DNA of 64,000 nt from Sediminibacterium salmoneum NBRC 103935 (GCF_000511175.1 NZ_KI866530.1:4895-68894); one strand, 5' to 3'. Shown: positions 17,278-25,606, counted from the first letter of the stretch. Notes: generated from the sequence alone by a model not told the origin. Translations and numbers: made by a program.

Positions 17278-18290
17278 TCAAGTAATAAGTGCAATTTTTT
17301 GTTGCAGCACTTGATTAGGGGTTAAGTAATTAAATTTTCTAACTGGTCTATCATTCAATAATTGTTCAACACGTTTTATTTGATAATTTGATACCATACT
17401 AAGGTCAGCTTTTTAGGGAAAAACCTTCTGATCTGTCCGATTCTATTTTCTACCGTTCCTTTATCTTGACTGGTATAAGGTCTGGTAAAATAGGTGTCAA
17501 CATTCAACGCTTCTGCAACTTCTGTATGATTAGCAAATCCTAGATCATTATCAAAAGTTACTGTATGCATTGGATAAGCTGCTTGCTCAAGTTTTTTAAT
17601 AATGACTTTACTCACTGTTTCACTGCGCCTGTTACGAAGCTTGTGAAGACTAGTATGTAAAGTAGCTCTATCTGTCATAACCAATAATGCACCTTTATGG
17701 TTCTTACCCATCATAAAATCAACTTCAATATCACCTGGCCTAATTCTTTTGCTGACGATTTTAGGTCGCTTATCTATAGGCACTCGGTTAGGAATAATAC
17801 CACGGCTATCTTTTTGATTGCCCCGCTTTCTTCTTCGTCTACCGTGTTTCAGGTGCAGATATATTCTTTTGTAGGGTTTATCTGCCGCCTTATTACCATG
17901 CTTCGATTGCCAAATCCATTGGTAAAGCCATTCAATACTCAAAGGACATTTGCCTGTCTCTTTGCCTTTAACACTAATCAACTCAGGGCTCCACTTTTCA
18001 ACAGACAACCATTGAACAGCTTGTTTTTTCATAGACAAATCAAACTTCACCAGCTTGGGTTTATGCTGATGTCTTTGTTCTGTTCTGCGTTGTGCATTGG
18101 CCGCCAAATACGTTCCTGCTGTCCTTCCGCGTTGGGCAGTATTCCTGCGGATCTCTCTACTTATGGTAGATGGATTTACCCCAAGTTGCTCCGCTATCCA
18201 ATTTTGTTTCATTCCAGAAGTAATGAACGATTCAATCTGATATCTTTGTATCAAACTAAGTTGAGTGTAATTTTTTGTCATAGTAACCAA
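17278..18290 (-). pseudogene. IS30-family transposase, frameshifted near the C-terminus
   Basis: An N-terminal HTH_38 (YTQLSLIQRYQIESFI, WIAEQLGVNPSTISREI) and a DDE integrase core with IEVDFMMGKN (D), VTFDNDLGF (D) and SQDKGTVENRIG (E). The uninterrupted frame ends at 17376 after 304 residues. With one more base in the T5 run at 17410-17414 (A5 on the coding strand) it continues as ADLSMVSNYQIKRVEQLL...LTPNQVLQQKIALIT to a stop at 17278, the normal IS30 C-terminus. As written the protein lacks this region. Confidence 0.8.
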
Positions 18291-18308
18291 AAGGTCGCAC
18301 TACTTGGT

Positions 18309-18347
18309 CAAAAGGCAAAAAGCCCTCAAAAGCTTTTTTGCCTTTTG
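18309..18347. terminator. Bidirectional hairpin inside the IS30 end
   Basis: CAAAAGGCAAAAA (18309-18321) pairs with TTTTTGCCTTTTG (18335-18347). A/T runs on both sides allow termination on either strand, which would shield the transposase from outside transcription and reduce read-through into 18393. Confidence 0.6.
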
Positions 18348-18392
18348 TTTAAAAATTGCACTTATCTGTTGAACTCAGCTATTTAATTCTAT

Positions 18393-19508
18393 ATGAACTT
18401 CCAGATTATTGTTTTGCAAATGTTTTTTTCCGGTTTCTTTTTGTTTAGTTCTTTTAGTCCAGAGAAAAAGAAAGTACTGATTATAGTAAGTAGTTATGGA
18501 AAAGAGGAAGGTGTTCAAAGACCAGGATACGAGTTTGAGGAATTTTCTAAAGCATATATAATTTTTAAAGACAATGGGTTAGATATTGATGTTGCTAGTC
18601 CTAAAGGAGGTAATGTTGAACCAGATAAATTTAATACGGCTAAACCTTATAATAAATTAGTCTTAGAAGATACGAAAGCAATGTCTTTGTTAAAAAATAC
18701 AAAAGCCACAGTTCAGCTTAAACCAGAAGATTATGATGCAGTATATATTGTTGGGGGTAAGGGAGCGATGTTTGATTTACCGTTTGATCCATCTCTTCTT
18801 GAACTACTTAGTGAGGTGTATAAGAAGCAAAATAGTATTGTTGCTGCTGTTTGTCATGGGCCTGCTGCTTTAGTTAATGTAAAGCTTAATGATTCAACAT
18901 TCTTGGTGGCAGGGAAGAGAATGACTGGATTTTCAAATGAGGAAGAAGTTAACTTTGGTCAAAAGTGGAAATCTGAATTTCCTTTTTTACTTGAAGATAA
19001 ACTGAAACTAAGAGGGGTAGAATATGAAAGCAGTGAACCCATGCTCCCGCAAGTAACTGTTGATAGAAGGATTGTTACGGGACAGAATCCTTTTTCTACT
19101 TCATTGCTGGCAGAAGAAGTTGTAAGTTTATTAGGTATTCAACCAGTGAAAAGAGATATATTCCCGGATGAACGAAGTATTTATCTTGTAAAAAAAGCTT
19201 TGAGTGGTGATACTGTTTGGGCAAAAAAAGAATTAACTACAAATGCGGCTTTATTCGATACACAAATCATTGGTGGATACGGGATTTTTAAACTCATGAA
19301 TGCTAAGGGAAATGCTGATGAAATTAAAGAAGGCCTCTTTTTATCAGGATTGGTCAGTGGTCTAACATATAATAAAGTTCTTTTGTTCGAGATGGCAAAA
19401 GGATATAAGCAATTAAATAACAAAGCAATGGCAAGAACTTTGCTACAACAGATAATCCAAAAAGATCCTGGTTTTGAGAGAGCAATACTATTAATGAAAG
19501 ATTTATAA
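18393..19508 (+). CDS. DJ-1/PfpI-family protein with C-terminal helical extension
   Basis: 371 residues. An N-terminal hydrophobic segment (IIVLQMFFSGFFLFSSF) suggests export. About 25-235 is a DJ-1/PfpI (class I glutamine amidotransferase-like) fold: KVLIIVSSYGKEEG, the acid in YIVGGKGAMFDLP and the nucleophile Cys in VAAVCHGPAALV, with a YESSEPMLPQV strand after it. Family members are glyoxalase III/deglycase-like or chaperone-like. About 255-371 is an extra helical region ending LNNKAMARTLLQQIIQKDPGFERA, TPR-like. First of a three-gene operon (next gene 12 bp away), now separated from operator E by IS30. Confidence 0.8.
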   Translation: MNFQIIVLQMFFSGFFLFSSFSPEKKKVLIIVSSYGKEEGVQRPGYEFEEFSKAYIIFKDNGLDIDVASPKGGNVEPDKFNTAKPYNKLVLEDTKAMSLLKNTKATVQLKPEDYDAVYIVGGKGAMFDLPFDPSLLELLSEVYKKQNSIVAAVCHGPAALVNVKLNDSTFLVAGKRMTGFSNEEEVNFGQKWKSEFPFLLEDKLKLRGVEYESSEPMLPQVTVDRRIVTGQNPFSTSLLAEEVVSLLGIQPVKRDIFPDERSIYLVKKALSGDTVWAKKELTTNAALFDTQIIGGYGIFKLMNAKGNADEIKEGLFLSGLVSGLTYNKVLLFEMAKGYKQLNNKAMARTLLQQIIQKDPGFERAILLMKDL

Positions 19509-19520
19509 ATTATTTATCTA

Positions 19521-20063
19521 ATGGAAAATATTTTGGCGAAGATAAAATCAAGAATAATATTTCAGTTATTTGTGATATTTATTCGATATGCATTGGGTAC
19601 AGCATTTGTATGGGCAAGTATTTTAAAAATTAAGGGAATTCGATTTGAACCGGAATCAGGAGAAACTGCACCTATTAATAGTATATCACACCTTTTAGAA
19701 GCAATTTATCGTTCTGGTTTTTATTGGAATTTTATTGGCTGGGGACAATTAATAGCAGGATTCTTATTGATGTCTCAGATTTTTAGTACCCTCGGCGCTA
19801 TTGTTTATTTTCCTATTATTTTAAGTATTTTCATTCTTACAACTTCTTTTGGTGCATCTTTCTTTTGGATATTGACTTCATCTATGCTTTTTGCTAACAT
19901 ATGTTTATTGCTATGGGATTGGAATAAGTTGAAGTTCATATTTCTTTCAAATCCTGGTATTTATATTGATCAGTCAACGTCTTTTTCAAAATTGAAAGTT
20001 TGGTCATTTCTGGGAATTTTAATTTTTCTTTTTATTATTATTTATCGAATTATAACAACCTGA
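19521..20063 (+). CDS. DoxX-like integral membrane protein
   Basis: 180 residues with four or five membrane helices: LFVIFIRYALGTAFVWASILKI, FIGWGQLIAGFLLMSQIFSTL, IVYFPIILSIFILTTSF, FFWILTSSMLFANICLLLWDW, FLGILIFLFIIIYRI. The pattern Y-x-LG-x-AF-x-W-x-K near the N-terminus fits the DoxX/DoxX-like family, linked to redox and thiol stress. It sits between the DJ-1-like gene and the amidohydrolase. Confidence 0.55.
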   Translation: MENILAKIKSRIIFQLFVIFIRYALGTAFVWASILKIKGIRFEPESGETAPINSISHLLEAIYRSGFYWNFIGWGQLIAGFLLMSQIFSTLGAIVYFPIILSIFILTTSFGASFFWILTSSMLFANICLLLWDWNKLKFIFLSNPGIYIDQSTSFSKLKVWSFLGILIFLFIIIYRIITT

Positions 20064-20099
20064 CAGCTAGATTGAAAATTAGCATGCTTATAAATCAAG

Positions 20100-21578
20100 A
20101 TGAAAAAAAATATTACTAGGTTTATTTTAATGGCTTGTGCTTTTGTATTTTCAATTGCTTTAGTACTTTCTTGCGCATTGTTTTGGCCAATGCCGAAACT
20201 GGCCCTTCCTGTTAAATATCGATACGTTTTTATTAAATCTATTAATATAGTTGATGTAGTATCTGGAAAAACTTTGAATAAGAGAGATATACTGATTAGG
20301 GGCAATACGATTAGTAAGATTGATACAAGCGGAAATTTAAAAATACCCTTAAATGCTTTAGTTGTTAATGGAAGTAATAAGTTTTTAATTCCCGGTTTAT
20401 GGGACATGCATACGCATTCTAATCAATTTTCTGAGTGGTTACATCATCCCTTATATATTGCCAATGGAGTAACTGGGATTAGAGATATGTCCGGTCAGCT
20501 TGGAAGGGATGACTCTTATTGGGTTGGTAGTCAGGAACGTTTAGGTTGGAATTCAGAGATTCTTGAGAATAAACGAATCTCTCCACGATATGTATTACAA
20601 AGTAGTTATCAGATTGATGGGAGATTTTCGGTTCCTGATGGTTATCCGAGCTTTTTCAAGCTTCAGCAAATTGAAGATGTAGATTCCTTATTACAATTTT
20701 ACAGTCAAGCTAAAGTAGACTTTATTAAGGTCTACAATCGTATACCAGCTAAATCCTATGAGAAACTCCTAAGTAAAGCCCCGAAGTATGGAATGCATAT
20801 TGCAGGTCATAAGCCTGCTGAAGTAAGTTTAAAAAAAGCTATTGTTCTCGGCCAAAAGAGTTTTGAGCATGGGCGACTTTTTTTGAATGAATCATCTCAG
20901 GATACTATTGTTAGTCTTTTGCAGCTTATGAATACAAATAATACTTATTGGGTACCTACTTTACAAACACTCAAGTTTGAAGCAAGTGCTCATATACCTG
21001 CCTTTACCAACAATCCAAATTTAAGATATATTACCTGGATTCAGCGTGCATTGTGGTGGGCGCCTGATGTTAATGCTAATCGGAAGCGGAATTTGTCAAA
21101 AGATGGAAAGGGTTTGAGTACTATATTTTACAATACTGCTAAAAAGCATATTAAAATTGCTGATTCAATTGGAGTTAGAATTATGTCAGGAACAGATGTT
21201 TCAGATTCCTATATTTTTCCAGGGTTTAGTTTACATAAGGAATTACAAGATCTGAGGAGTTGTGGAATGAGTTCTTTGAGCGCCCTGCAGGCTGCAACAA
21301 TCAATCCTGCTAAGTTTATCGGTAATGATAGCCTTTATGGTTCAATTAATAGTGGTAAAATAGCTGATATGATCATTTTGACGAAGAATCCCTTAGATAA
21401 TATAGAAAATACAAAAAATGTTTTTGGTGTATTATTTAACGGTCTTTATTATGATGCTAAAAAATTGGAGGAGCTCAAAGCTTTTACTACAAATGCGTCA
21501 TCCAGTTTTCATATCAATGTTAAGTTGTTTTTTAGTCTATTTAATAGCCCATTGATTCGAGTTCAATGGGCTGATTAG
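20100..21578 (+). CDS. Membrane-anchored or exported amidohydrolase
   Basis: 492 residues with an N-terminal export segment (FILMACAFVFSIALVLSCALF) possibly ending in a lipobox-like LVLSC. Amidohydrolase-superfamily TIM barrel: metal motif LWDMHTHS (about 101), bridging Lys in DFIKVYNRI (about 215), metal His in MHIAGHKP and FEHGRLF, catalytic Asp in MSGTDVSDSY (about 363), and a C-terminal small beta domain (GKIADMIILTKNPLDN). It resembles imidazolonepropionase-like or prolidase-like enzymes; substrate unknown. Third gene of the DJ-1/DoxX-like operon. Confidence 0.85.
   Translation: MKKNITRFILMACAFVFSIALVLSCALFWPMPKLALPVKYRYVFIKSINIVDVVSGKTLNKRDILIRGNTISKIDTSGNLKIPLNALVVNGSNKFLIPGLWDMHTHSNQFSEWLHHPLYIANGVTGIRDMSGQLGRDDSYWVGSQERLGWNSEILENKRISPRYVLQSSYQIDGRFSVPDGYPSFFKLQQIEDVDSLLQFYSQAKVDFIKVYNRIPAKSYEKLLSKAPKYGMHIAGHKPAEVSLKKAIVLGQKSFEHGRLFLNESSQDTIVSLLQLMNTNNTYWVPTLQTLKFEASAHIPAFTNNPNLRYITWIQRALWWAPDVNANRKRNLSKDGKGLSTIFYNTAKKHIKIADSIGVRIMSGTDVSDSYIFPGFSLHKELQDLRSCGMSSLSALQAATINPAKFIGNDSLYGSINSGKIADMIILTKNPLDNIENTKNVFGVLFNGLYYDAKKLEELKAFTTNASSSFHINVKLFFSLFNSPLIRVQWAD
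21546..21572 (+). terminator. Hairpin overlapping the amidohydrolase stop
   Basis: AGCCCATTGA (21546-21555) and TCAATGGGCT (21563-21572) form a perfect 10-bp stem with a 7-nt loop. The stem lies within the last codons. Stems with the same AGCCCATT core occur at 44961 and 58152. Confidence 0.55.
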
Positions 21579-21585
21579 ATGTTAA

Positions 21586-21629
21586 TTAACATAAGTTAAT
21601 TTGGTTCAACAATGCGATTTCTAATTTCG
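21586..21629 (+). promoter_or_regulatory. Crp/Fnr-type operator G and promoter
   Basis: Perfect palindrome TTAAC-ATAA-GTTAA (21586-21599); box TAATTTCG (21622-21629) ends 36.5 bp from its centre. The ATG of the IS3-interrupted gene is at 21634, giving a nearly leaderless transcript. Confidence 0.6.
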
Positions 21630-21633
21630 TAGT

Positions 21634-21750
21634 ATGTATATCAAATATATTGTATTTACGTTGATTCAATTTTTTGTTGTAATTAATGTATTATCTGCTC
21701 AAAAAGCAGTTGAAATAATGCAGCCTAAAATTGAGTTTGATATAAAATTG
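21634..21750 (+). pseudogene. 5' fragment of an exported protein gene, cut by IS3
   Basis: The ATG at 21634 opens a signal peptide (MYIKYIVFTLIQFFVVINVLSAQ) followed by KAVEIMQPKIEFDIKL, then IS3 begins. The fragment keeps its own promoter and operator. Too short to name. Confidence 0.5.
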
Positions 21751-21817
21751 GTGTATTGACCCCCTAAATAGCTGGACAGAATTGTACTAAACAATTAAGT
21801 CACTAAATTTAGGAAAC

Positions 21818-22135
21818 ATGTCAAAAACAAGAAGGAGTTTCTCTGCTTCTGAGAAACTGTCAATTATTAATGAAGCAGACCAGTATGGTGTTAGTGCAAC
21901 ACTACGTAAGCACAATCTTTCACCGACTGTATTTAGGCGTTGGAAGGACAACTTTAATGAAGGGGGTGTTGCCAATCTTCAATCGTATGTCAAGGTTCGC
22001 AATCCTGAAGTAGAAGGTCTGGAAGAGCAGATTCGTTTACTTAAGAATATTGTTGCGAAGCAGCAGATTGAACTGGAGTTCAAGACTGAGCTTTTAAAAA
22101 AAAGTCAATTCCACGAACAGCGTCGGTCGAAGTAA
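21818..22135 (+). CDS. IS3-family transposase OrfA (HTH protein)
   Basis: 105 residues. An N-terminal helix-turn-helix of the HTH_Tnp_1 type (RRSFSASEKLSIINEADQYG, ATLRKHNLSPTVFRRWKDNF) is followed by a coiled coil (EGLEEQIRLLKNIVAKQQIE) ending ELLKKSQFHEQRRSK. OrfA binds the IS ends. Its stop overlaps the OrfB start as TAATG. Confidence 0.9.
   Translation: MSKTRRSFSASEKLSIINEADQYGVSATLRKHNLSPTVFRRWKDNFNEGGVANLQSYVKVRNPEVEGLEEQIRLLKNIVAKQQIELEFKTELLKKSQFHEQRRSK
22096..22104 (+). promoter_or_regulatory. Putative -1 ribosomal frameshift site in IS3
   Basis: The heptamer A-AAA-AAA (from 22096, followed by G) is in phase with the OrfA codons. A -1 slip enters the OrfB frame, which is open from here: KKSIPRTASVEVMQSFQSH. 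This would produce the OrfAB fusion transposase usual for IS3 elements. Confidence 0.6.
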
Positions 22136-23049
22136 TGCAAAGTTTTCAATCACATCCAATGGTTAGTAAACAGGATCTTTTGTCATGGTCAGGTGTTCCT
22201 CGCAGTAGTTTTTACTACAAGCGTGGAGATGGTATACGTGGTCGTAAACCAAGCCAAATGACCATTACCCAAGACGGAGAACTGGTTGAAAACAAGGTGG
22301 TTATTGAGCATGTGGAGAAAATTCTTCAACAAGAGTTCTGTTGTTACGGTTACAAAAATGTCTGGGATGAATTAAAAGTGAAGGGATACATCATTAATCA
22401 CAAGAAAGTATACCGGCTAATGAAAGTCAATCATCTTTTATTTAACCGTAAAATTGGTTCGATAGGTGTACCCAGATCGTTTGTTCGGTTCCGGAAAATA
22501 ATAGCAACGAGGCCGCTAGAACACCTTTGTATGGATATCAAGTATATCCATATTCATGGAGCACAGCGCAATGCACTATTACTTACCGTAATTGATGCTT
22601 TTAGCCGAAAAGTATTGACCCATATGCTTCGGTTTAATATCAAAAAAGGGGACGTGATTATCCTGCTTTCTTTACTGCTAATGGATTACAAAATTGAAAA
22701 CGTAACAATCAGAAATGATAATGGAGCTCAATTTATTGCGACAGTAGTTAGGCAGTTTTTAAAAGAAAAAGGAGTTAACCAGGAATTTACCCATGTTGCC
22801 ACTCCAGAAGAAAATGCCTACATAGAATCACTTCACAGCAATATCCAACGAGAAGTAGTGGAACGCTTTGAGTTTGAATCCATTTATCACGCTAAAATGA
22901 CTTTTGAACGCTATTACAACTGGTACAATAATCACCGGAAACACGGCTCATTGGGTAGAAAATCACCAGAACAGTTCCTGCAATTATTTAACCAAAACAC
23001 TTTAACCCAAAAAACAAAAGAAATAACCGAAATTGTCTCAAATTTTTAA
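22135..23049 (+). CDS. IS3-family transposase OrfB (DDE catalytic part)
   Basis: 304 residues. An HTH_21-like region (FCCYGYKNVWDELKVKGYII, KKVYRLMK) precedes the integrase core with the DDE triad: D in LCMDIKYIHI, D in IRNDNGAQFIA, E in PEENAYIESLHSN. The C-terminus is YNNHRKHGSLGRKSPEQF, as usual for the family. All catalytic residues are present, so the element may be active. Expressed by reinitiation at TAATG and/or as an OrfAB frameshift fusion. Confidence 0.92.
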   Translation: MQSFQSHPMVSKQDLLSWSGVPRSSFYYKRGDGIRGRKPSQMTITQDGELVENKVVIEHVEKILQQEFCCYGYKNVWDELKVKGYIINHKKVYRLMKVNHLLFNRKIGSIGVPRSFVRFRKIIATRPLEHLCMDIKYIHIHGAQRNALLLTVIDAFSRKVLTHMLRFNIKKGDVIILLSLLLMDYKIENVTIRNDNGAQFIATVVRQFLKEKGVNQEFTHVATPEENAYIESLHSNIQREVVERFEFESIYHAKMTFERYYNWYNNHRKHGSLGRKSPEQFLQLFNQNTLTQKTKEITEIVSNF

Positions 23050-23083
23050 CCCTTTTTGTCCAAAAATTAAGGGGTCGATACAC

Positions 23084-23148
23084 TTTATAGTTCTACCATT
23101 GGTGGACACAGGCTTACTGCATTTGATGGATTTTTACCTCTTCTATAA
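23084..23148 (+). pseudogene. Probable 3' remnant of the IS3-interrupted gene
   Basis: Directly after the right end, one frame reads YSSTIGGHRLTAFDGFLPLL and stops at 23148. A second frame is also open for about 45 codons, so assignment to the upstream fragment is uncertain. No other gene is visible before 23225. Confidence 0.3.
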
Positions 23149-23224
23149 ATTAACAGTCTATAAAATGCTTTTTTTAATAATCTCGCTTAATTTCAATGAA
23201 AAAGGTTAATTAATAAGTAACTCT

Positions 23225-23797
23225 ATGGAAAAGGTATTATTCGAGTTTATTGAAAAGTACATGGTTTTAACCGAGGAGGAGAAAGAAGCGATTCTTGATA
23301 TGCAGGTGTTTAAGTATTATAAAAAAGGAGATGTTTTATTGAAAGAAGGACAATATTCTTTAGATAGCTATTTTGTTTTGCAAGGCTGTATAAGATCTTA
23401 TTATTTAATTGATGGAGAAGAAAAAACAACTGCTTTTTTTACTGAAATGGAGACTTGTGTTCCTTTGTGCAGTAAAAATAATGAGCCATCAGAATTCAAT
23501 GTAGATTGTTTGGAGAACAGTATTTTGGTAATTGCTAATCCGGATACTGAGAAAAAATTGTTTACAGAGTTTCCCCGTTTTGCCAATATGTGCAGAATTT
23601 TATCAGAAGAATTATTGGTTAAAGTGCAATTTAATTTGGACAGTTTTAAAACTCATACACCGGAGCAGCGGTATCTTCACATGCTCGAACAAAGACCCGA
23701 TTTAATTCAAAGAGCACCTCAACATCAAATAGCCAGTTTTTTAGGCATTACCCCTCAATCCCTGAGTAGAATCAGAAAAAGGCTGGCTTCTACCTAA
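23225..23797 (+). CDS. Crp/Fnr-family regulator 2
   Basis: 190 residues. The N-terminal effector beta-roll (about 15-115: YYKKGDVLLKEGQYSLDSYFVLQG, EEKTTAFFTEMETCVP) and a dimerisation helix precede the winged helix (HTPEQRYLHMLEQRPDLIQR, HQIASFLGITPQSLSRIRKR). The recognition helix is Q-S-L-S-R. Four Cys are scattered without FNR spacing. Eleven bp after the stop lies a perfect TTAAC-N4-GTTAA operator and then an exported-protein gene. The regulator itself shows no operator upstream, where the IS3 right end lies. Confidence 0.85.
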   Translation: MEKVLFEFIEKYMVLTEEEKEAILDMQVFKYYKKGDVLLKEGQYSLDSYFVLQGCIRSYYLIDGEEKTTAFFTEMETCVPLCSKNNEPSEFNVDCLENSILVIANPDTEKKLFTEFPRFANMCRILSEELLVKVQFNLDSFKTHTPEQRYLHMLEQRPDLIQRAPQHQIASFLGITPQSLSRIRKRLAST

Positions 23798-23808
23798 TTG
23801 ATAATTAG

Positions 23809-23851
23809 TTAACTAAAGTTAATTTCTTCTATTTCATTTAGTATTTACTTG
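23809..23851 (+). promoter_or_regulatory. Crp/Fnr-type operator F and promoter
   Basis: Perfect palindrome TTAAC-TAAA-GTTAA (23809-23822). A weak box TTTACTTG (23844-23851) ends 35.5 bp from the centre, 21 bp before ATG 23873. Confidence 0.6.
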
Positions 23852-23872
23852 CTGACTGAAATTAAAAATTAT

Positions 23873-24685
23873 ATGAAAAAGAAATTTGCTTTAGTTCTAC
23901 TGCTTTTTTGTGGTCTGATTTTTTATGTAAAAGCTGAAATGGCAGATACAATAAAGATTAGTGCTTCTAGCATTAATACCAGTGTATTGAAAGAAGGGAC
24001 TCACCGTTATTTAGTGTACATGAAAATGAAAAAAGACTCGGTGAGAACACAAACACAATATTGGACAAGAGATATTAAGCGTTCTAAGTATCAGGGTAGA
24101 GATGTCATAGAAATTAATCAATCTTGGGAAGACAAAGATAGTATTATGCATATTGTCAAGTCTCTTTCCGATGCTAAAACAATGCAGCCTCTATATCATC
24201 ATACCTGGTGGAAAGTGCAAAGGTCTGCCAATCCAATTAAAGTAGTTAGTTCTACCATTGTTGATTTTATAAATAATACAGTTGAAATGGATGGTAAGCA
24301 ATTAGGAGAAACAGATACATCTAAGCGAATCAGGCCTATATGGATGGCCTTTAAATCTGCTGAGAAGCAGTTCCATTTAAATTGGCATTCTGATCTTGAA
24401 ACTTTTCCGGTTTTACCATATAAAGACAAGGTGGTTTTTGAGATTCCATTTTATGACCCTGGAACTGGTGCCGGATTAACTAAAGCACATTACAAAGTAG
24501 ATGGATCTGCTTCATTGAGTGGATATAATGATCAGGTGATTGATTGTTGGTTATTGGTACATCAAAGCCCTGGCAATAAAGAAGTGTTCTGGGTAAGTAA
24601 AAAGACCAAAGAAGTATTGAAGCTTGAACAGGAGATTAATGGCACATTTTATAGATATAAAATCAAACTGGGATTTAGTAATTAA
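23873..24685 (+). CDS. Exported protein of unknown function, DUF3108-like fold possible
   Basis: 270 residues from ATG 23873; a TTG at 23849 would lie on the promoter box. The signal peptide is KKKFALVLLLFCGLIFYVKA. The mature protein is beta-rich with TQTQYWTRDIKRSKYQGRDVIEI, TMQPLYHHTWWKV, GKQLGETDTSKRIRPIWMAF and a terminal VFWVSKKTKEVLKLEQEI, the layout of outer-membrane-lipoprotein-sorting or DUF3108-type proteins, but this is only structural resemblance. First gene after operator F; the next gene starts 31 bp on. Confidence 0.5.
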   Translation: MKKKFALVLLLFCGLIFYVKAEMADTIKISASSINTSVLKEGTHRYLVYMKMKKDSVRTQTQYWTRDIKRSKYQGRDVIEINQSWEDKDSIMHIVKSLSDAKTMQPLYHHTWWKVQRSANPIKVVSSTIVDFINNTVEMDGKQLGETDTSKRIRPIWMAFKSAEKQFHLNWHSDLETFPVLPYKDKVVFEIPFYDPGTGAGLTKAHYKVDGSASLSGYNDQVIDCWLLVHQSPGNKEVFWVSKKTKEVLKLEQEINGTFYRYKIKLGFSN

Positions 24686-24716
24686 TCTGCTTACAAGAGC
24701 ATACAAACTGACAAAA

Positions 24717-25256
24717 ATGTATTTAACAAGAAGAGATTGGTTGCAGATTTTAGAAAATGCTTTAGCCTATATAATAGTTTTAGCAATGTTGGCTTATGGG
24801 GTTGGTAAACTGGTTCAGTTTAAGCATGCGCAGCATGTATCTACACCTGTTTCTGAATTGTCTGGCATGCAATTAATGTGGGCATTTTATGGATATTCCA
24901 GGCCTTTTGTATTAACGCTTGGTGTATTAGAGATTATTGGCGGCCTGCTGGTTTTAGTAAAGCGCTATAGATTAATTGGCTGTTTATTGGTCTCTACAAT
25001 TTTAATTAATGTTATTTTACAGGATATTTTTTATAATGTAAATATTGGTGCGCTTAGGGCTGCAATCTTATATCAAATTACCATTTTCATAATTTTTATC
25101 CTTAACAAACAGATCGTTATTGGTGTTTGGAAAAAATTGATACAAGCCAATGTAAATCATGATGATTTGAAGAAGAAGCTCTATATTCTTTTAGTTTCTA
25201 TAATGCTTTTTGTTTTATTGAGAATTGTTGAATACTATATTACAATACGATGGTGA
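24717..25256 (+). CDS. DoxX-like membrane protein
   Basis: 179 residues from ATG 24717 (MYLTRRDWLQILENALAY). Four to five membrane helices: AYIIVLAMLAYGVGKLVQF, PFVLTLGVLEIIGGLLVLV, IGCLLVSTILINVILQDIFY, LYQITIFIIFILNK, ILLVSIMLFVLLRIV. The segment MLAYGVGKLVQFKHA resembles DoxX-like proteins. Its stop overlaps the start of the DCC-family gene (ATGGTGA), so the two are translationally coupled, which fits a redox unit. Confidence 0.6.
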   Translation: MYLTRRDWLQILENALAYIIVLAMLAYGVGKLVQFKHAQHVSTPVSELSGMQLMWAFYGYSRPFVLTLGVLEIIGGLLVLVKRYRLIGCLLVSTILINVILQDIFYNVNIGALRAAILYQITIFIIFILNKQIVIGVWKKLIQANVNHDDLKKKLYILLVSIMLFVLLRIVEYYITIRW

Positions 25257-25606
25257 TACCCTTCACTTTAGACGCTAATCCAATTGTTTTGATTGATGGT
25301 GAATGTAATTTTTGCAATCGGACTTTAATGTTTATTTTAAAGTATGATAGAGATGAAATGTTTTATTTTGGATCACAGCAAAGTAAAGTTGCACAGAATT
25401 TATTAAGTAAGTATAATTACAAAGATGAGTCCCTTACTACTATATACTTGATTCATAACGGTAAGGTGTTTACAAAATCTTCGGCTATTATTGAAATTGC
25501 TAAAAGATTGAGTGGATTTCCCAGATATCTGTCATTGCTTAGATTTATACCAAAGCCAATTCGTGATTGGTTTTATGATTTATTTTCAAAATATCGTTTT
25601 TTTTAG
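25250..25606 (+). CDS. DCC-family thiol-disulfide oxidoreductase-like protein (DUF393)
   Basis: 118 residues, no signal peptide. The family signature DGECNFCNRTL gives a CxxC active-site pair near residues 18-21, followed by YFGSQQSKVAQNLLSKY, TIYLIHNGKVFTKSSAIIEIAK and a C-terminal FIPKPIRDWFYDLFSKYR, the usual DCC ending. Probably a cytoplasmic or membrane-associated thiol-redox protein acting with the overlapping DoxX-like membrane partner. Confidence 0.9.
   Translation: MVIPFTLDANPIVLIDGECNFCNRTLMFILKYDRDEMFYFGSQQSKVAQNLLSKYNYKDESLTTIYLIHNGKVFTKSSAIIEIAKRLSGFPRYLSLLRFIPKPIRDWFYDLFSKYRFF

Larger units (their letters stand above)
17272..18378 (-). mobile_element. IS30-family insertion sequence
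   Basis: About 1107 bp. The ends form a 28-bp imperfect inverted repeat: left 17272 CTAAGTTCAAGTAATAAGTG..., right (reverse complement from 18378) CTGAGTTCAACAGATAAGTG..., both continuing CAATTTTT. One transposase gene fills the element. No target duplication is obvious next to these ends, so the boundaries may be off by a few bases or the copy is old. Confidence 0.8.
21751..23083 (+). mobile_element. IS3-family insertion sequence, 1333 bp
   Basis: The ends are imperfect inverted repeats: left GTGTATTGACCCCCTAAATA, right (reverse complement) GTGTATCGACCCCTTAATTT; both continue with GGACA. Two overlapping genes, orfA and orfB, fill the element. No clear 3-4 bp target duplication flanks it (left ...AAATTG, right TTTATAG...). 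Confidence 0.85.

Noticed and set aside
17697..18386. Long plus-strand frame opposite the IS30 transposase
   Set aside because: It is the antisense shadow of the transposase; no family features, and the opposite strand has clear DDE and HTH motifs.
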